A DNA stretch of 64,000 nt from Pyrenophora tritici-repentis (GCF_003171515.1 NC_089395.1:2666001-2730000); one strand, 5' to 3'. Counted from the stretch's first letter, positions 51,001 through 63,413 are shown. The notes: generated by a model not told the origin, from the sequence alone. A program made the numbers and translations.

Positions 51001-51091
51001 TCTCTGGTCAACTCTCGCTTACGACTTTATACCGCTGCCATCGCTACTGGAAAACAAAGCATTTGTTGAGATTGGAAAACACGCAAACAAA
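48039..51091. other. Gene-poor region with simple repeats
   Basis: Three kilobases without a gene I can support. It holds the second copy of the diverged duplication (48440-48860), a (CAC)n run at about 48636-48655 and a (CTGGG)n run at about 48911-48931. Many short frames occur, none with protein-like composition or splice support. The last 200 bp before 51092 are CT-rich with a TATATAG (50874-50880), probably the promoter of the next gene. Confidence 0.55.
48440..48860 (+). repeat. Diverged non-coding duplication, copy A'
   Basis: Ordered sequence blocks shared with 43695-44010, with extra length between the blocks. Confidence 0.65.
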
Positions 51092-52193
51092 ATGAACTCG
51101 CCCGCGCTATCCATCACGAGCGACATGACGGACGAAGAACTGGACAAGTACTTTGCGAGTTATGTTCCTCTGTCGAACCTGCCCACGCCTCCGCCAGCAA
51201 AGGAGCCCACACCCGCCCGACCATCGACACCATCATCACCGCAAACATCACAGGCCTCAACACAGTCATACGACATCATTCCTCCGCAAAACGAAGGTCA
51301 GTCCACGTCTGCAACCCTATTATCCCACATGCCAAAATTGCTGTTTATGGAACATGCATGTTGTGGTTGAGTCGGTCCGGTCGGCAGAGCGACGTTCCCC
51401 TGCATTATGCCGGCCTTGACGCACGTCATGGCTCGTCTCATCCTCCTTTTCCAACCCAACATCCCTACTCCACAATTTGGTGGTGTTCCTGTCGATCCGA
51501 CATTTGCTCCTACCAGATGCCCCTGCCGAGACTCGCCCTATTGCCACTTGCTTGATTCGCTCCTGACCTGAGGCTAACATACTATGTATAGTATACGCAA
51601 TCCACCTCGCCAACCTTGTGCCACTCAACGTATCCACCCACCGGCCCCATCCATCAGTTATCCAGGGTTTCCTTGACCGCGCAGAGCTTCCTGAAGAGAT
51701 TGTTGCCTTTTCGGCTTGTATACTGGATGCCTTGACGAACCGGTTTGCTACTACGTGGCGGGATGCTTTGGCACCAGGGGACCAGATGAGCGACGGCAAC
51801 GACTTCCGTAAACTGGATCCGCGACAGACTCTCCACGTTAGCCCCGACGTCGTTGTCCTGGCCGCCCTTTCCCTCGCACATGGTTTTCTCGTTGATCGAA
51901 TGAGGTCTTCGCGGCACTGGAGCATCAAGGAGAGCCGGGCCGCCTTTACAGTGCGAGAGATTGAAGCGACTAAGAGAGCCATGTTGCAGGACATGGACTA
52001 TGGCCTATCCCGCATTTCCAACGATAGAGTGCAGCGGAGGCTGAAGAACATGCAGCGAGCCAACAAAGTTCCTGCACACACTTCGACGCCAAGCACAACT
52101 CTCCCAAAGGACCGTCGACGCAACGTCTCGCTCAGTCTGCAAGGAGCAGCCATCTGGCAGTTTGGTGTGCAAACCCCCGAGCCCAGCCCTTGA
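51092..52193 (+). CDS. Cyclin-fold domain protein (PCL/Pho80-like)
   Basis: Two exons, 51092-51296 and 51592-52193 (phase 1), encode 268 residues. The 295-nt intron is long for this fungus but has GTCAGT, a GCTAAC branch site and TAG. The N-terminal about 70 residues are Pro/Ser/Thr-rich and disordered. The rest reads as one cyclin box: V-I-Q-G-F-L, then A-A-L-S-L-A-H-G-F-L-V-D-R, W-S-I-K-E-S-R-A-A-F-T-V-R-E-I, and A-T-K-R-A-M-L-Q-D-M-D-Y-G-L. This is the helix pattern of fungal PHO80/PCL-type cyclins that partner cyclin-dependent kinases. No second cyclin box or destruction box is evident. The family assignment is moderate, and the partner kinase cannot be inferred. Confidence 0.75.
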
Positions 52194-53478
52194 GGAAGCT
52201 CGTCGCATGCGAAACGAATCTCGTTTAGTCGATCATGTCATCATATTCCGTTTTGCTGCGTTTCTTCACGATACCCACATATATCTGGCGTTTCTCGCTT
52301 TGAGTCGCATTGCGCATCTATCGTTCACCATTTATCGGTGTTTTTCGGCGTACACTTGGCTAGGGATTTTTGGTGCTCGTACCCACAACAGGCTCGCTGT
52401 GGGCTCATCTAGTTTTTTTGGGGGGGGGTTCGAATAGCGTGGGAGGATGGCCGATGTCGACGGCCTCGGTGTCTTTGTCCATGTATTTTTGCCGCAATAC
52501 CCGCAGTGGTGATTGGAAGTCGTCTGGACTGTGCGCAGTCGTAGTTGTAGTAATTCACGCAATGCTGAATACGGGTTATTTTGATGCAACCTTGTTAGTC
52601 GTGCAATACCAAAATACGGTCTCTTGAGTCACGGGCTTTTTTTTTTTGCACAATTGCATACATCAGTGACTTGCTTGTTCCGGGGCGCTCGGCCGTGATT
52701 GCCGAGTCGTGCCACGTCTGTTGTTTTGAAAATTCGATAATGGCCTCAGTTCTTTTGGTAACGCGGTACGTCGTATCGAGAGAGCACACATTTGGTGTCC
52801 GATGACGGCCTGGATGTGTCGACGGGTATGCAGACGTGTGCCGCACAGCCTGACGCCAAGCTCGGCTCATCGACGTCACGTCTTTTTCGGTCTCAGTCTG
52901 GCCATGGCAATTGAAATCACGCTACGACGCGCCCAGCTTGCACTAACAACTATTGATGCACTCGGTTATTGGATAGAACCTATGTCGCGTCGTCGCCGCT
53001 TACTCCGCGACGGTTTCTTGGGGTAAGCTACCCCGCTTAGGTCTGGTTTGTGAGGTGCTGCATACATGTTGCATGTGAGAGAACTCAACAGCTTGTTGTC
53101 GCTGACAGCTAGTTATGGCTTCATGGTGGGCTGCTTCCCCGCATCCTACTGTTAGTCGTGCTTGCTCTCCTGATGTGTTTGGAGTCTTGGTGCATCGTCC
53201 AATACGGCTACAAGCGGCTGCTACAGACACGCAATTGGCTTGATGCTCCCAGCAGCGTCTTGTGTGGTAGTGATATGAGGGCATTGTGCAAATACCACTG
53301 CGCTTAACGTGTATCTTTCCGACACCCTTACAAGTGCAGCTGTTCACTGCAACTAGTCCCTGTACCTTGGGCCTCCTGCCCACCGGACCCTATATACCCC
53401 CCTCCTACCCCGCCCCCTCCCCTCTTCCCTTGACACTCTCCCAGCAATTTGCCTTTCCAGCAATTGCACAATATCATC
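52194..53478. other. Intergenic, glycogen phosphorylase promoter
   Basis: Contains a poly-G run near 52420-52430 and a poly-T run near 52639. Just before 53479 a TATATA (53390-53395) is followed by C-rich sequence with several CCCCT motifs, which match the core of stress-response elements known for yeast GPH1. Regulation through them is inference. Confidence 0.5.
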
Positions 53479-56400
53479 ATGGCCGCGAACCCCTCTCCCC
53501 GCGAGCGCAAGCCCTCGACGAGCGCTCCGCTCTCTGATCTGCAAGGTCCCGTTGGCCCCGCCTTTACCCGCCCAAAGCACAAGAGGACGGTAACTGGCTT
53601 TGGCCCCAGTGATATCAAGACTGTCGAGGCGAGCATCCCAGAGCCTCAGCGTGAGGCCTGGAAGAAGTTTGTAAGTCAATTGCCCCGCTTCATCTTCTGT
53701 GCTTGTATTCTGAGGCTAACGCGGCGAGTAGATGCCCACGCCCTTTACTACAGCAGACGACTTTACCAAAGACACTGTTCGCCATATCGAGACGACGCTT
53801 GCTCGCTCGCTCTTCAACTGCGATGAAAATGCTGCATACGCTGGAACGGCCCTGGCCTTCAGGGACCGTCTTGTCTTGGACTGGAACAAGACACAGCAGA
53901 GTCAGACCTTTGCTGACCAGAAGCGCGTATACTATCTATCACTTGAGTTCCTCATGGGCAGAGCTTTGGACAACGCCATGCTCAACGTCGAGCAAAAGGA
54001 GACTGCTACTAGTAAGCTCATCTCCCCAAACAACAGCCATTGGCCCCTCTAACATGTCTTCAGAGGGTCTCAGCGACCTCGGATTCCGTATGGAGGACAT
54101 CGTCTCCCAGGAGCACGATGCCGCTCTTGGAAACGGTGGTCTCGGTCGTCTTGCCGCCTGCTTCCTTGATTCCATGGCATCCCTAAACTACCCAGCCTGG
54201 GGTTATGGCCTACGATACCGTTACGGTATCTTTAAGCAGGAGATCGTCGATGGATACCAGGTCGAAGTTCCTGATTACTGGCTCGACTTCAACCCCTGGG
54301 AGTTCAAGCGTCACGACATTGTCGTTGACATTCAATTCTACGGCTATGTCAGCAAATGGCAGGATGACGAAGGCAAACAGCAGAGTGAGTGGGAGGGTGG
54401 TGAGGTTGTCCATGCTGTTGCTTTCGATGTACCAGGTAAGCTGTTCTAGAGTCGTTCTCAACCCAAAATACTGACCCATGCAGTTCCTGGCTACAAGACC
54501 GGCACCTGCAACAACCTCCGTCTGTGGGGAAGCAAAGCAGCTAGCGGCGAATTTGACTTCCAGAAGTTCAACTCTGGCGAGTATGAGAGCTCCGTAGCCG
54601 ACCAGCAGCGCGCCGAGACTATATCCGCTGTGCTCTACCCCAACGACAAGTACGTATATCTGGCTGTCATTGGGTTTATTACTGACTCTGGATAGCCTTG
54701 ACCGTGGTAAGGAGCTTCGATTGAAGCAACAATACTTCTGGTGTGCTGCCTCGCTTTACGACATTGTCCGTCGGTTTAAGAAGAGCAAGCGCGCCTGGAA
54801 GGAGTTCCCCAACCAAGTCGCTATCCAGCTCAACGACACTCACCCGACGCTCGCCATCCCCGAACTCCAGCGTATACTTGTCGATATCGAGGGCTTGGAA
54901 TGGGATGAGGCGTGGAGCAGTAAGGAGACCATGGCCCTGAGAAAAGCATCGCTAACACATTCGCAGTCGTGCAAGAGACTTTTGGCTACACCAACCACAC
55001 TGTGCTTCCTGAGGCGCTTGAGAAGTGGTCTGTACCGCTCATGCAGCACCTCCTCCCCCGTCATCTCCAGGTAAGCTTGACTTTGAAATCCTTTGGGCTT
55101 AGCTAACACATACAGATCATTTACGAGATCAACCTGCACTTCCTCCAATTCGTCGAGCGAAACTTCCCCAAGGACCGTGAGATGCTCGGACGTGTTTCCA
55201 TCATCGAGGAGTCGCAACCCAAGATGGTCCGCATGGCCTACCTTGCTTTGATCGGCTCACACAAGGTCAACGGTGTGGCCGAGCTACACTCTGATTTGAT
55301 CAAAACCACCATCTTCAAGGACTTTGTCAAGATCTATGGGCCTGACAAGTTCACAAATGTCACAAACGGCATCACCCCACGAAGATGGCTGCACCAAGCT
55401 AACCCCAGGCTCTCGGCATTGATTGCCTCCAAGCTGGGTGGATACGAGTTCTTGAAGGATCTCACTCTGCTCAACAAGCTAGAGGCATTTGTCGATGACA
55501 AGGAGTTCCGCAAGGAGTTCGTTGACATCAAGTACGCCAACAAGGTGCGACTTGCAAAGCACATCATGGAGCACAATGGCGTAAAGGTCAACCCAGAGGC
55601 ACTCTTCGACGTCCAGGTCAAGCGTATTCACGAGTACAAGCGCCAGCAGCTGAACATCTTTGGTGTCATTCATCGCTACCTTCAAATCAAGGCCATGTCC
55701 CCTGAGGAGCGCAAGAAGCTGACTCCTCGTGTTTCAATCTTCGGAGGCAAGGCTGCACCAGGGTACTGGATGGCCAAGACGGTTATTCACCTCATCAACA
55801 AGGTCGGAGACGTTGTCAACAACGACAAGGACGTTGGCGATGCCCTCAAGGTCATTTACCTGGCCGACTACAACGTCAGCAAAGCAGAGATCATTTGCCC
55901 TGCCAGCGACATCAGTGAGCACATCTCAACTGCCGGTACTGAGGCGTCAGGTACAAGTAACATGAAGTTCTGCCTCAACGGCGGTCTGATTATTGGAACC
56001 TGTGACGGTGCCAATGTAAGTCTGAGCTCAAACGGTCTTTGAAGAGTTACTAACGTTTAATAGATCGAAATCACCCGCGAGATTGGTGACCAGAACATAT
56101 TCCTTTTCGGCAACCTTGCTGAAGATGTCGAGGACCTCCGCCACGCACACATGTACTCCAAGTACGAGTTGGAGCCGTCGCTTGCCAATGTCTTTGACGC
56201 GATCCGCGATGGCAAATTTGGAGATGCTGATCAGTTCTCCGCCCTCGTCAACGGCATTGTCGATCACGGCGACTACTACCTGGTATCGGATGACTTTGCG
56301 TCATACATCAAGACACAGGAGCTCATTGACGAGAGCTACAAGAACACAGAAGAGTGGACTACCAAGACCATCACCACTGTCGCGCGTATGGGCTTCTTCT

Positions 56401-56483
56401 CCAGTGACAGGTGTATTGATGAGTATGCCGAGGCTATCTGGAACGTCGAGCCGCTCCAAGTCAAGAGCGACCCTGCTCCGTAA
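53479..56483 (+). CDS. gph1: Glycogen phosphorylase
   Basis: Eight exons: 53479-53670, 53732-54011, 54064-54435, 54484-54649, 54696-54919, 54967-55070, 55116-56015 and 56064-56483. All phases agree and give 885 residues, close to the yeast enzyme. It releases glucose-1-phosphate from glycogen by phosphorolysis in the cytosol. Landmarks include [11 protein letters not shown], the glycogen/active-site region [37 protein letters not shown], and the pyridoxal-phosphate motif [10 protein letters not shown] with Lys730. The N-terminal K-H-K-R-T-V-T-G-F (33-41) resembles the phosphorylated Thr region of yeast Gph1, so control by phosphorylation is likely. Introns are 45-61 nt. Confidence 0.97.
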
Positions 56484-56969
56484 ATGATGAGTGGGAGCGA
56501 TGCAAGGCAAGGATTTCATGGTAGATGTTAGATGGTATCCTAGATCAGTAGATAGGGACGTTCTCGTTTATGATGATGATAATGAACATCTACTTTGTCT
56601 CCTTGGATCAGACGACCCGTTCGTGATGTATTAATGACTTCGTGTTAGCTAAAGTCATGAGAATCATTGAAAGCAGAGCGAGATTCTCAATAAATAATAT
56701 TTAAACCAAGGATCATGTGCTTGCCCAGTATAACTGTATCTACTATTCGAGCATGCTGTCACGTCCTGGTGGTGGCGACTGGACCCTGAGAAGGGCGGCC
56801 CACCCGCGCCCGCTCCGAATCCACCCTAGCGCACGGTCTCGCGACGACGACGACGCGCGCGACGTCAACCGCAATCTGGCCGCTGACTAGAGCTATTCAC
56901 CCAAACTAAGCTCCGCAAGCAGCAGCACATCCACAAAGAGCTTCCACCCAGCCCAACCGGAGCTTCACC
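56484..56969. other. Intergenic
   Basis: 3' UTR of the phosphorylase gene and promoter of the YIPF gene. A CG-rich patch with repeated gacgacg/cgcgacg lies at about 56832-56865. No gene is seen. Confidence 0.5.
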
Positions 56970-58172
56970 ATGGCGAACAGAGGCTATGATGTAGTTGTGG
57001 ACGTCGACCAAGAGGTATGTGCAATTCCACGACTTAGAAGAGGCGCATGCATACTAGAGTTGTCGCTTGCTGCTTGCGACAACTTACAAAAGTGTCCCCA
57101 ACAGGCTGGTCATATTACAGGGCTTACCATTTGATTCTGCAGGGCGACCTAGGCCATACTGATCTCCAAGAAGATCTCGAATTCCACAGTTCGAGTATGT
57201 ACAATTCGCTGGCAGTTCCAACATAACGAATGATCCTCTAACACCAACCTTTTCCAGACTTCGACACGCAACCCACCCCACGCTCCGGCGGCAACAACAA
57301 CTCGAAAATCCAACCCGACTCCGCCTCTGCATCCTTCCTCCCCGGCCCCGCTACAGCCAGCACCTCAGGCGGTGGTAATGGCGGCGGCGGCAGCTCACGA
57401 AAACACTACCTTTGGTCCCTAAACTTCTATGCCCAAGCCTTCGACGTCGACACAAACGAAGTCCTCCGCCGCTGCACCAGCACCCTGTACCCGCGCGCGA
57501 ATTTCCTCGACGTACTAGAAGGAAACCCAGACCTCTACGGCCCCGTGTGGATCGCCACAACGGTGATTGTGATATTATTCCTCACGGGGACGATAAATCA
57601 GTATCTGGCACGTAAAGGCGAAGAGCACTTTGCGTATGATTTTAAGCTGTTGAGTGGAGCCGCGGGATTGGTGTATGGGTATACGGCGTTTGTGCCCGTG
57701 GGGCTGTGGGGCGTGTTGAAGTGGTATGGGAGTGAGAGTGCGAATTTGTTGGAATGTTGTTGTCTTTATGGGTATGCGAATTTGGTTTGGATTGCGGTTA
57801 GTTTGGTGGCTTGGAGTCCGTGGTGGAGTGAGTTTCCCCTCCTTTCATCTCTCTTTGTTTGTCTGTTTGCTGGGATAAGATCACTAACATTCATCCCCCA
57901 CAGTCGTCAACTACACCGTCGTCGCCCTCGGTCTCGCGGCAAGCGCCTTCTTCCTCCTACGCAACTTGTACCCCGTGCTCAGCACCACGGAGGCGAAAAC
58001 GAGTAAGATTCTGCTCATCGTCGTCCTGGTCCTACATGCTGGCTTCGCAATTGCTATCAAGGTGCTTTTCTTCGCGGCCACGAGTCCCGTGGGACCGAAG
58101 ACTGGGGATAAGGGCGCGGGCACTGGTGGTGATGAGGCAAAGGGCAGTATGCTGAGGATGTTGTTGCGGTGA
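56970..58172 (+). CDS. Yip1-domain Golgi membrane protein, YIPF1/2 type
   Basis: Four exons: 56970-57014, 57143-57194, 57258-57827 and 57904-58172, encoding 311 residues with consistent phases. The N terminus is cytosolic and acidic, with a Gly/Ser-rich linker. The family signature L-W-S-L-N-F-Y-A-Q-A-F-D-V-D-T-N-E-V-L follows, then D-L-Y-G-P-V-W-I-A-T-T. About five membrane segments fill the rest. YIPF1/2 proteins reside in Golgi membranes, interact with Rab GTPases and other Yip1 proteins, and help vesicle traffic and glycan processing. The extra-short exons 1 and 2 (45 and 52 nt) are supported by splice consensus and phase only. Confidence 0.88.
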
Positions 58173-58861
58173 GATGGGTGGCATGTATGGACTCCTGTCT
58201 TGACATGTGTGTGGAGTGTGAAGATGGGTTAGTGGGCTATTTGCGTGACGCTTTGCTACTGCTGTGTTTGGCAGCGCGGTGTATGGGTTTGGGTTTGGGT
58301 ATGGTATTACTTGGATAATTCTACCGAGACCTCTTCTTTTATCTTGTTTCACATTCGAACATGGGAATGCATCTAGATTTTCTTGAGGGGAGTTTCATTA
58401 CAGTAAACTTACTACATTCTCAGCAGGGAATTGTGGTACTAACAAGCTACGTCGCTGACACTGCTGCTGCTGCTGCTACTGGTTGCTGACACAACTCATA
58501 TCCAACCATTTTCAACGCCAAAAGGCTTGACTTGCTCTGTGTGGCATGCTGCCAATTACGCAACTCCGTCTTACATTTCGTTATGACTGCGAGTGACGCA
58601 CAACTGCGTATCCGTATCCAAATCCAATGCCAACAGTTGGTTGTGCTCTGAGTAGTCCATACACCTACTCAAGCCACCCGGTACACCCACCTACTTCTCA
58701 CACCAAACACCACACCAATCATCCCCAGCACAAACAATCTCATAGCAACAGTCTCCCACATTTACAACATTCCAACATCGGGATCGTGTAGGAAATCAAC
58801 ACCACCACCACCAACCAGTTCTTCCGCCTATATCCCTTCACCACTTCTAAAAGCGCCGGAT
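58173..58861. other. Convergent 3' intergenic region
   Basis: Lies between the 3' ends of the YIPF gene (plus) and the zinc-knuckle gene (minus). A CTG/GCT trinucleotide run is at about 58460-58477. Nothing else is seen. Confidence 0.5.
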
Positions 58862-61681
58862 CTATAGGTTTTGCGCATCTACGTCGATTGCGTTTGCAGA
58901 TGTGTTTCCGAGGGTGATGCGAGGGCGTGTTGGTAGCTGTTTTTGGGTGGGAAGGAGAACGGGAGCTAGAGCTGGAGCTGGAACTGGGATTGTGATTGAG
59001 GATGTGGATGTGGATGTAGAGTCTGGGGTGTGTGTGGAGACGTTTGCGGAGGTATTGGCAAGTCCGTTTGTATAGCCGGTTGCTGGGGAGTTGGCGTGTC
59101 CGTTCTGCACTGAGGTAATGGCGTTGCTATTTGAGGATGTAGCTTCTAAGGCGCGTGTGTAGCCGTTTGTGTAGGCGGCTCCTGGGGTGTTGGCGATTCC
59201 GTGGCCATTCGTGTATTCATTGCCTGGGGAGTTGGCGTATCCATTTCCGCTTCCGTTTGTGTGTCCATTCCCCACGCGGACAGTGGTATATGTGTTTCCC
59301 TGAGTATCCACGTATCCATGTCCTGGAACACTAGCGTATCCATTCTGCCCAAAGGTATTCGCATTTCCATTCTCCCCCAGAACATTCGCATACCCCTCCC
59401 CCTGACCACCAGCAGTAAAACCACTCATCCCATTCGACACACCCGCCGGCGCCAAACTAACCAACCCATCCCGAATGATCCTATGCCGTGGCGGCGGAGA
59501 AGTAAAAGTCCCCGCTACCGGCTTGATTTTCTTCTTGTAGGGACCACGTTTCTTCCTGATTTGGGGTTGGCCTTCGGTCTGGTGTTGAGGCGGGGTCGTG
59601 GATTGGAGGGATGTGGGTGTAGGTAGGCCAGCATTAGGACTAGGCGTGGGACTAGAAGCTGCAGAGGTGCTCGAAGCGGGAGGAGGAGGCGGTTTGAGGG
59701 GTTCTAGCGGGCGCGTCCAGGGTGAGGTGTAGAGCATGTGTGGGGATATTGTTGTCCTTGGTGGGAAAGAAGCAGAGGCAGAGACAGAAGTAATACTGGT
59801 ATTAGTGTAGTCTTGTATAAGCGGACCACTATTCTGCAATCTCTCATGTGCTGCCTTCAATCTCTTTATTGTGTCGGCGATATGCGGCTGGTTTACCTTC
59901 AATCCTGGATGCTTGTCTGCTTCTCTCCATAGTTCCTCGGCGTGTTGTTCCCGAGTTTGCTTACGGATACGGCGACGAGGTGTATGGTCCTGGAATGCTG
60001 GGTCAGTCATCACGGCTTTTCTGTCTTTCCATTGTAGCCAGGATGTATATATACGCTGGGTCCGTGGTGTATTGGGGCCTGGCATGAATGGCCGCCATTG
60101 TGGTGGCTGCGGTGGCTGCGCTGCGGCGATACGGTCTTTACGTCTGGTTTCAGCGAGTTCAGCTTCGGCGGCATCGCGTAGGAAGGCGGCTTCGACGTGG
60201 GTATTGGCGTGTTTTTCGCGGCTTTCATCGATGCGCTTGCCGGGACACTGAGAGAAGATGTTACAAAGTCTGCAAAACAGAGAGTATGCAAGGGTCGAAG
60301 GGGGCCAACGTACTATTAAGAGACCCTCACGGCTTCTGTCACTATGAAGATGGCCCTTCCTGCGACAATACTTGCATTTGAGGTCTTTTTCGGGAAGCCG
60401 GCGAGAAGCAATGTTACCCTCACTAAGCATTTTCTCGAGTCTGGCTTGGTATTCGTTGTCTTGCTGCTGGACGATAGCCTCGCTGGATTCGTGGGACTCT
60501 ACAGTTCTAACTATATCGCTATGATAGCGTTCTGCCTCGGGGGATTCTGTAAAAATCTACACAACTTGTTACCACCGATAGTTGCATGTAGGTTGAGTCA
60601 CATGTTCAAGCGCTATCCAGATACCTGAGACTGGGAGAGGGGGCGAAATACTTGTACAGAAGGTAGCGTAGACCATTCGCCTAGCAGAGTGCCCGGTAAA
60701 TGCTGCTGCTTTAGGAACTTGATTGCTCGGACGACTTGCGCTGGCGGAGGCTGATCGGGGTCGATGATGGCATCTGGGTTCCTGCGCTTCAATTCTCGAT
60801 AGTACAGTGGGATATCCTCGTCAGTGTTCCAGGCTTGGCCATTCTTCTCTATGATGTCGAGGAGCTCTGTGCGCGTGATCTTCAAGAGGCGCTGGACTGG
60901 GTACAAGGTGTCGGGCTGCCCAGCTCCGGCAAAGTCGTCCTGAATCTCGTCGATGATGGTCTGGCGCAGTGAGGGCCAAAGCGATTCGAATTTGACCTAG
61001 CATGTTAGCATGTAGTTGAGATTGAGACATGGTCGGCTTACCGTTGCGTCGCTCTCGTCTGGGCTCCAGCGCTCCCTCAGTTCCGCATACCAGTCGTATG
61101 TGCTAGTCGCATACATTTGAGCAAAGCGAGCCTTGGTCTCTGACACGCGTTTCGAGTCGTTCTTCTTCATTGCTTCCACCAGCTCTTTCATTCCGTGCCC
61201 CTCAAACTCTGCTATAGCAGTCGGTAGCGGAGGTGGCACGTTTGTTGGGAGCGAAGGGAACGCCGCTGATTTGAGGCTCAAGTTGTCGGGCGGTAACTCA
61301 GATGCAGTGTCTTTGTGGAGTCTGACGGCGCGTCCGGCTTGGGTGCGCACGCGCGAGTCATACTCATCTGGCTCTTCGGTGCGCATGCGCTTCCTTTGCT
61401 TGATCATCTTGATATTGGGCATCTTAGGCTGCTCGGGGGCGTTTGGAAATATCGAGTGATGGGCTCCGACAGTACGAGGCACTGCGAATATAGGTGGGGG
61501 GAGCGAGCCCTGCTGCACTTTGTGAGCCTGAATTGTTCAATGTGGTGGGACCGGGGAAGCGAACCACGGTATCAGGCTTTGTAGTTTTTGGCTCTGGCGG
61601 ATCATCAGCCTCTTCTCCATCTGCATCCCTGTAACGTTTGGGGGCCTTCAACTTGTTCCCAGGCCGCAGAGAATAGGACAT
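58862..61681 (-). CDS. Zinc-knuckle protein with long low-complexity C terminus, function unknown
   Basis: Inferred exons (minus): 61681-61568, 61512-61042, 60996-60625, 60556-60314 and 60247-58862. All junctions are phase 0, giving 861 residues. The first intron (55 nt) is the weakest call. The N-terminal half is charged and helical (E-L-L-D-I-I-E-K-N-G-Q-A-W). Exon 4 contains C-K-Y-C-R-R-K-G-H-L-H-S-D, a CCHC zinc-knuckle start. The fourth ligand would come only from sequence after the following 66-nt intron, which is itself in frame and stop-free. The long last exon has an AT-hook-like basic patch (K-K-R-G-P-Y-K-K-K), Pro-rich stretches and a Gly/Asn/Thr/Tyr-rich tail of degenerate G-Y-A-N-type repeats, prion-like in composition. 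RNA or DNA binding is plausible. I do not recognise the family. Confidence 0.72.
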
Positions 61682-62495
61682 GTTATGCGACTGTAACGAT
61701 AATGGTATGGTTCACTAATAAAAATTCCGTGAACCAATGAATGCGTGTAATCCGTGTCGAGCCTAGTGAGAATGAGGCGGAACAATACGTTAGTGTTAGT
61801 GGGCGAATTACGGAAAGGCGAGGTGAAGGTCAGTTAGCAATTGCCGCCACCTGGACAACGAGAATCAGCTAGTGGGATAAACCAACGCAGGAAGGAACTC
61901 GTATCACGTCTCGTTTTCTGAATTTTACCTGCCGGTTCTTACAGAGTTTTGAAATAATTTGAGTCGGCGGAAGCCTACCATTAATCCTGTTCGTTTTCCC
62001 TGGAAAAGCAGTGGAGCCATTAAACATGACTAACATGATAGTACGACGGCATAAGGAACATTGACATGCACATGTACAAGAGAAAGAACTTGATATGAGG
62101 ACGAGAAAAGACTAGGTTTTCGCGAAGAGTAGAATATGTTAGGAATATGTACTGTACCGTGATGCTGTTTTTCCTTTCTAATGAATCCACCTCTTTCGAC
62201 TCATCCTTGCGCCCCACTATTCAGAGAGGGTGCAAGAAACCATACAACGTCATAATCATGTAAGAAGGATGAAACCCATTCGTCCCTGGCACCCATGCTT
62301 ACCATAAAATACTTAGGAAAGGTGTCGTCGATACTCGGTGTGCCCTTCTTTCTGAAAGCATCATTTGATCGACCAATAGCCTGGAAACCTTCAGACATGC
62401 TCACATCGCCGAAAACGCCATAGCTTATGCGGGTATAATGCTAGATAAAACGCCTATACAGAAAAACGAAGCCAGTCGGATGTTCGAACGCGAAG
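61682..62495. other. Intergenic, possibly a short unassigned exon
   Basis: Promoter of the zinc-knuckle gene and 3' flank of the phosphatase gene. A minus-strand frame at 62404-62295 (M-S-M-S-E-G-F-Q-A-I-G-R-S) runs into a GTAAGC donor and could be one exon of a small gene. The downstream frame does not join in a consistent phase, so it is not called. Confidence 0.45.
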
Positions 62496-63413
62496 CTAGC
62501 GGTCCTGAAATGGAGTAATCTCGCGACCACTGAAGCGAAGTGCATCTGATGCATCCATTCCGCCACTCATATCCATATCGTCGTCGTCGCGTGTGTCATC
62601 AATACCTCGCTTCTGTTTCGTTGACGATGTATTGCTAGAGTCGATCTGCTGCACCGTAATCGAGCGCCGCGCTTCGACAATGTCCCAAAAAGAGCGGAGG
62701 ATATTTTTCAGAACATCATCGAAGTTGACACAAAACCGCTGCGCTTGGACGACCTGCATAGCTTTGACATGGTCGATATTTTTGAGCGTCTGCATAAGGT
62801 ACGCTGCTACCACTGCGGCTGACTTCTCATTGCCAGACTCGCAAAAGACTAGGACCTTGCCGAACGTGGCTTGGCCGGTAGTTTCTAGGTTATGTTGTCT
62901 GACACGCGCGACGTGTGTACTGATAATGTTCGCTGCTTCGGCGAATTTGGGCGCGAGATTGTAGAAATTGTAGGCCTCGATGCTGCGCACCTCCAGACAG
63001 ACTTCGCGAGCCGCTTGTAGGGCTCCCATCATGCTGTTTGGCTGTGCGCGAATAGCCAGCACCATGGTGATTCCCTCGCGCTCGAGGAACGCCTTGTCCT
63101 TGGCTGCCACCATGGGCCCCAAATAAAGCCAGGGAAGGATCATCTGTGCGTTCCTCCGCCGTTCGTATGCCCATTCCATAATCGTGTTTGACTGTACGGT
63201 ACCTTCGAGGTCTAGTTCGTTTAGGAAGCTCATGTCGACCTCCCCAGAGCCGATACGTAGCGACAGGCATGGCATATCAGTCGCAAGTGTGGGCGGGGGA
63301 ACGATGATCCGAGGGGGCGTGGGCAGACGATAACTATACTCGTGCTGGGTGCGCATATGCCCACTGGGTAAGCTGGACATGGCTGACTCCTCACGACGGG
63401 CCGCCATAGTCAT
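62496..63413 (-). CDS. STYX-like dual-specificity (pseudo)phosphatase
   Basis: A 305-residue single-exon ORF. The core (about residues 85-255) reads as a dual-specificity phosphatase fold: I-L-P-W-L-Y-L-G-P-M, then the nucleophile loop V-F-C-E-S-G-N-E-K-S-A-A and A-A-Y-L-M. The loop keeps the Cys (191), but the His before it is Phe and the essential Arg of C-x5-R is Lys (197). Phosphate hydrolysis should be poor or absent, as in STYX-type pseudophosphatases that bind phosphoproteins without acting on them. The N-terminal 60 residues and the C-terminal about 50 (an acidic D-D-D-D-M-D-M-S run) are disordered. A second in-frame start (M12) is possible. Confidence 0.82.
   Translation of the reverse strand: MTMAARREESAMSSLPSGHMRTQHEYSYRLPTPPRIIVPPPTLATDMPCLSLRIGSGEVDMSFLNELDLEGTVQSNTIMEWAYERRRNAQMILPWLYLGPMVAAKDKAFLEREGITMVLAIRAQPNSMMGALQAAREVCLEVRSIEAYNFYNLAPKFAEAANIISTHVARVRQHNLETTGQATFGKVLVFCESGNEKSAAVVAAYLMQTLKNIDHVKAMQVVQAQRFCVNFDDVLKNILRSFWDIVEARRSITVQQIDSSNTSSTKQKRGIDDTRDDDDMDMSGGMDASDALRFSGREITPFQDR

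Noticed and set aside
52423..52436. Possible tRNA B-box (ggttcgaat) after a G run
   Set aside because: No A-box, no cloverleaf stems and no acceptor pairing around it.
62295..62404. Short minus-strand exon with a good donor
   Set aside because: No downstream exon joins in phase, and no homology is recognised.
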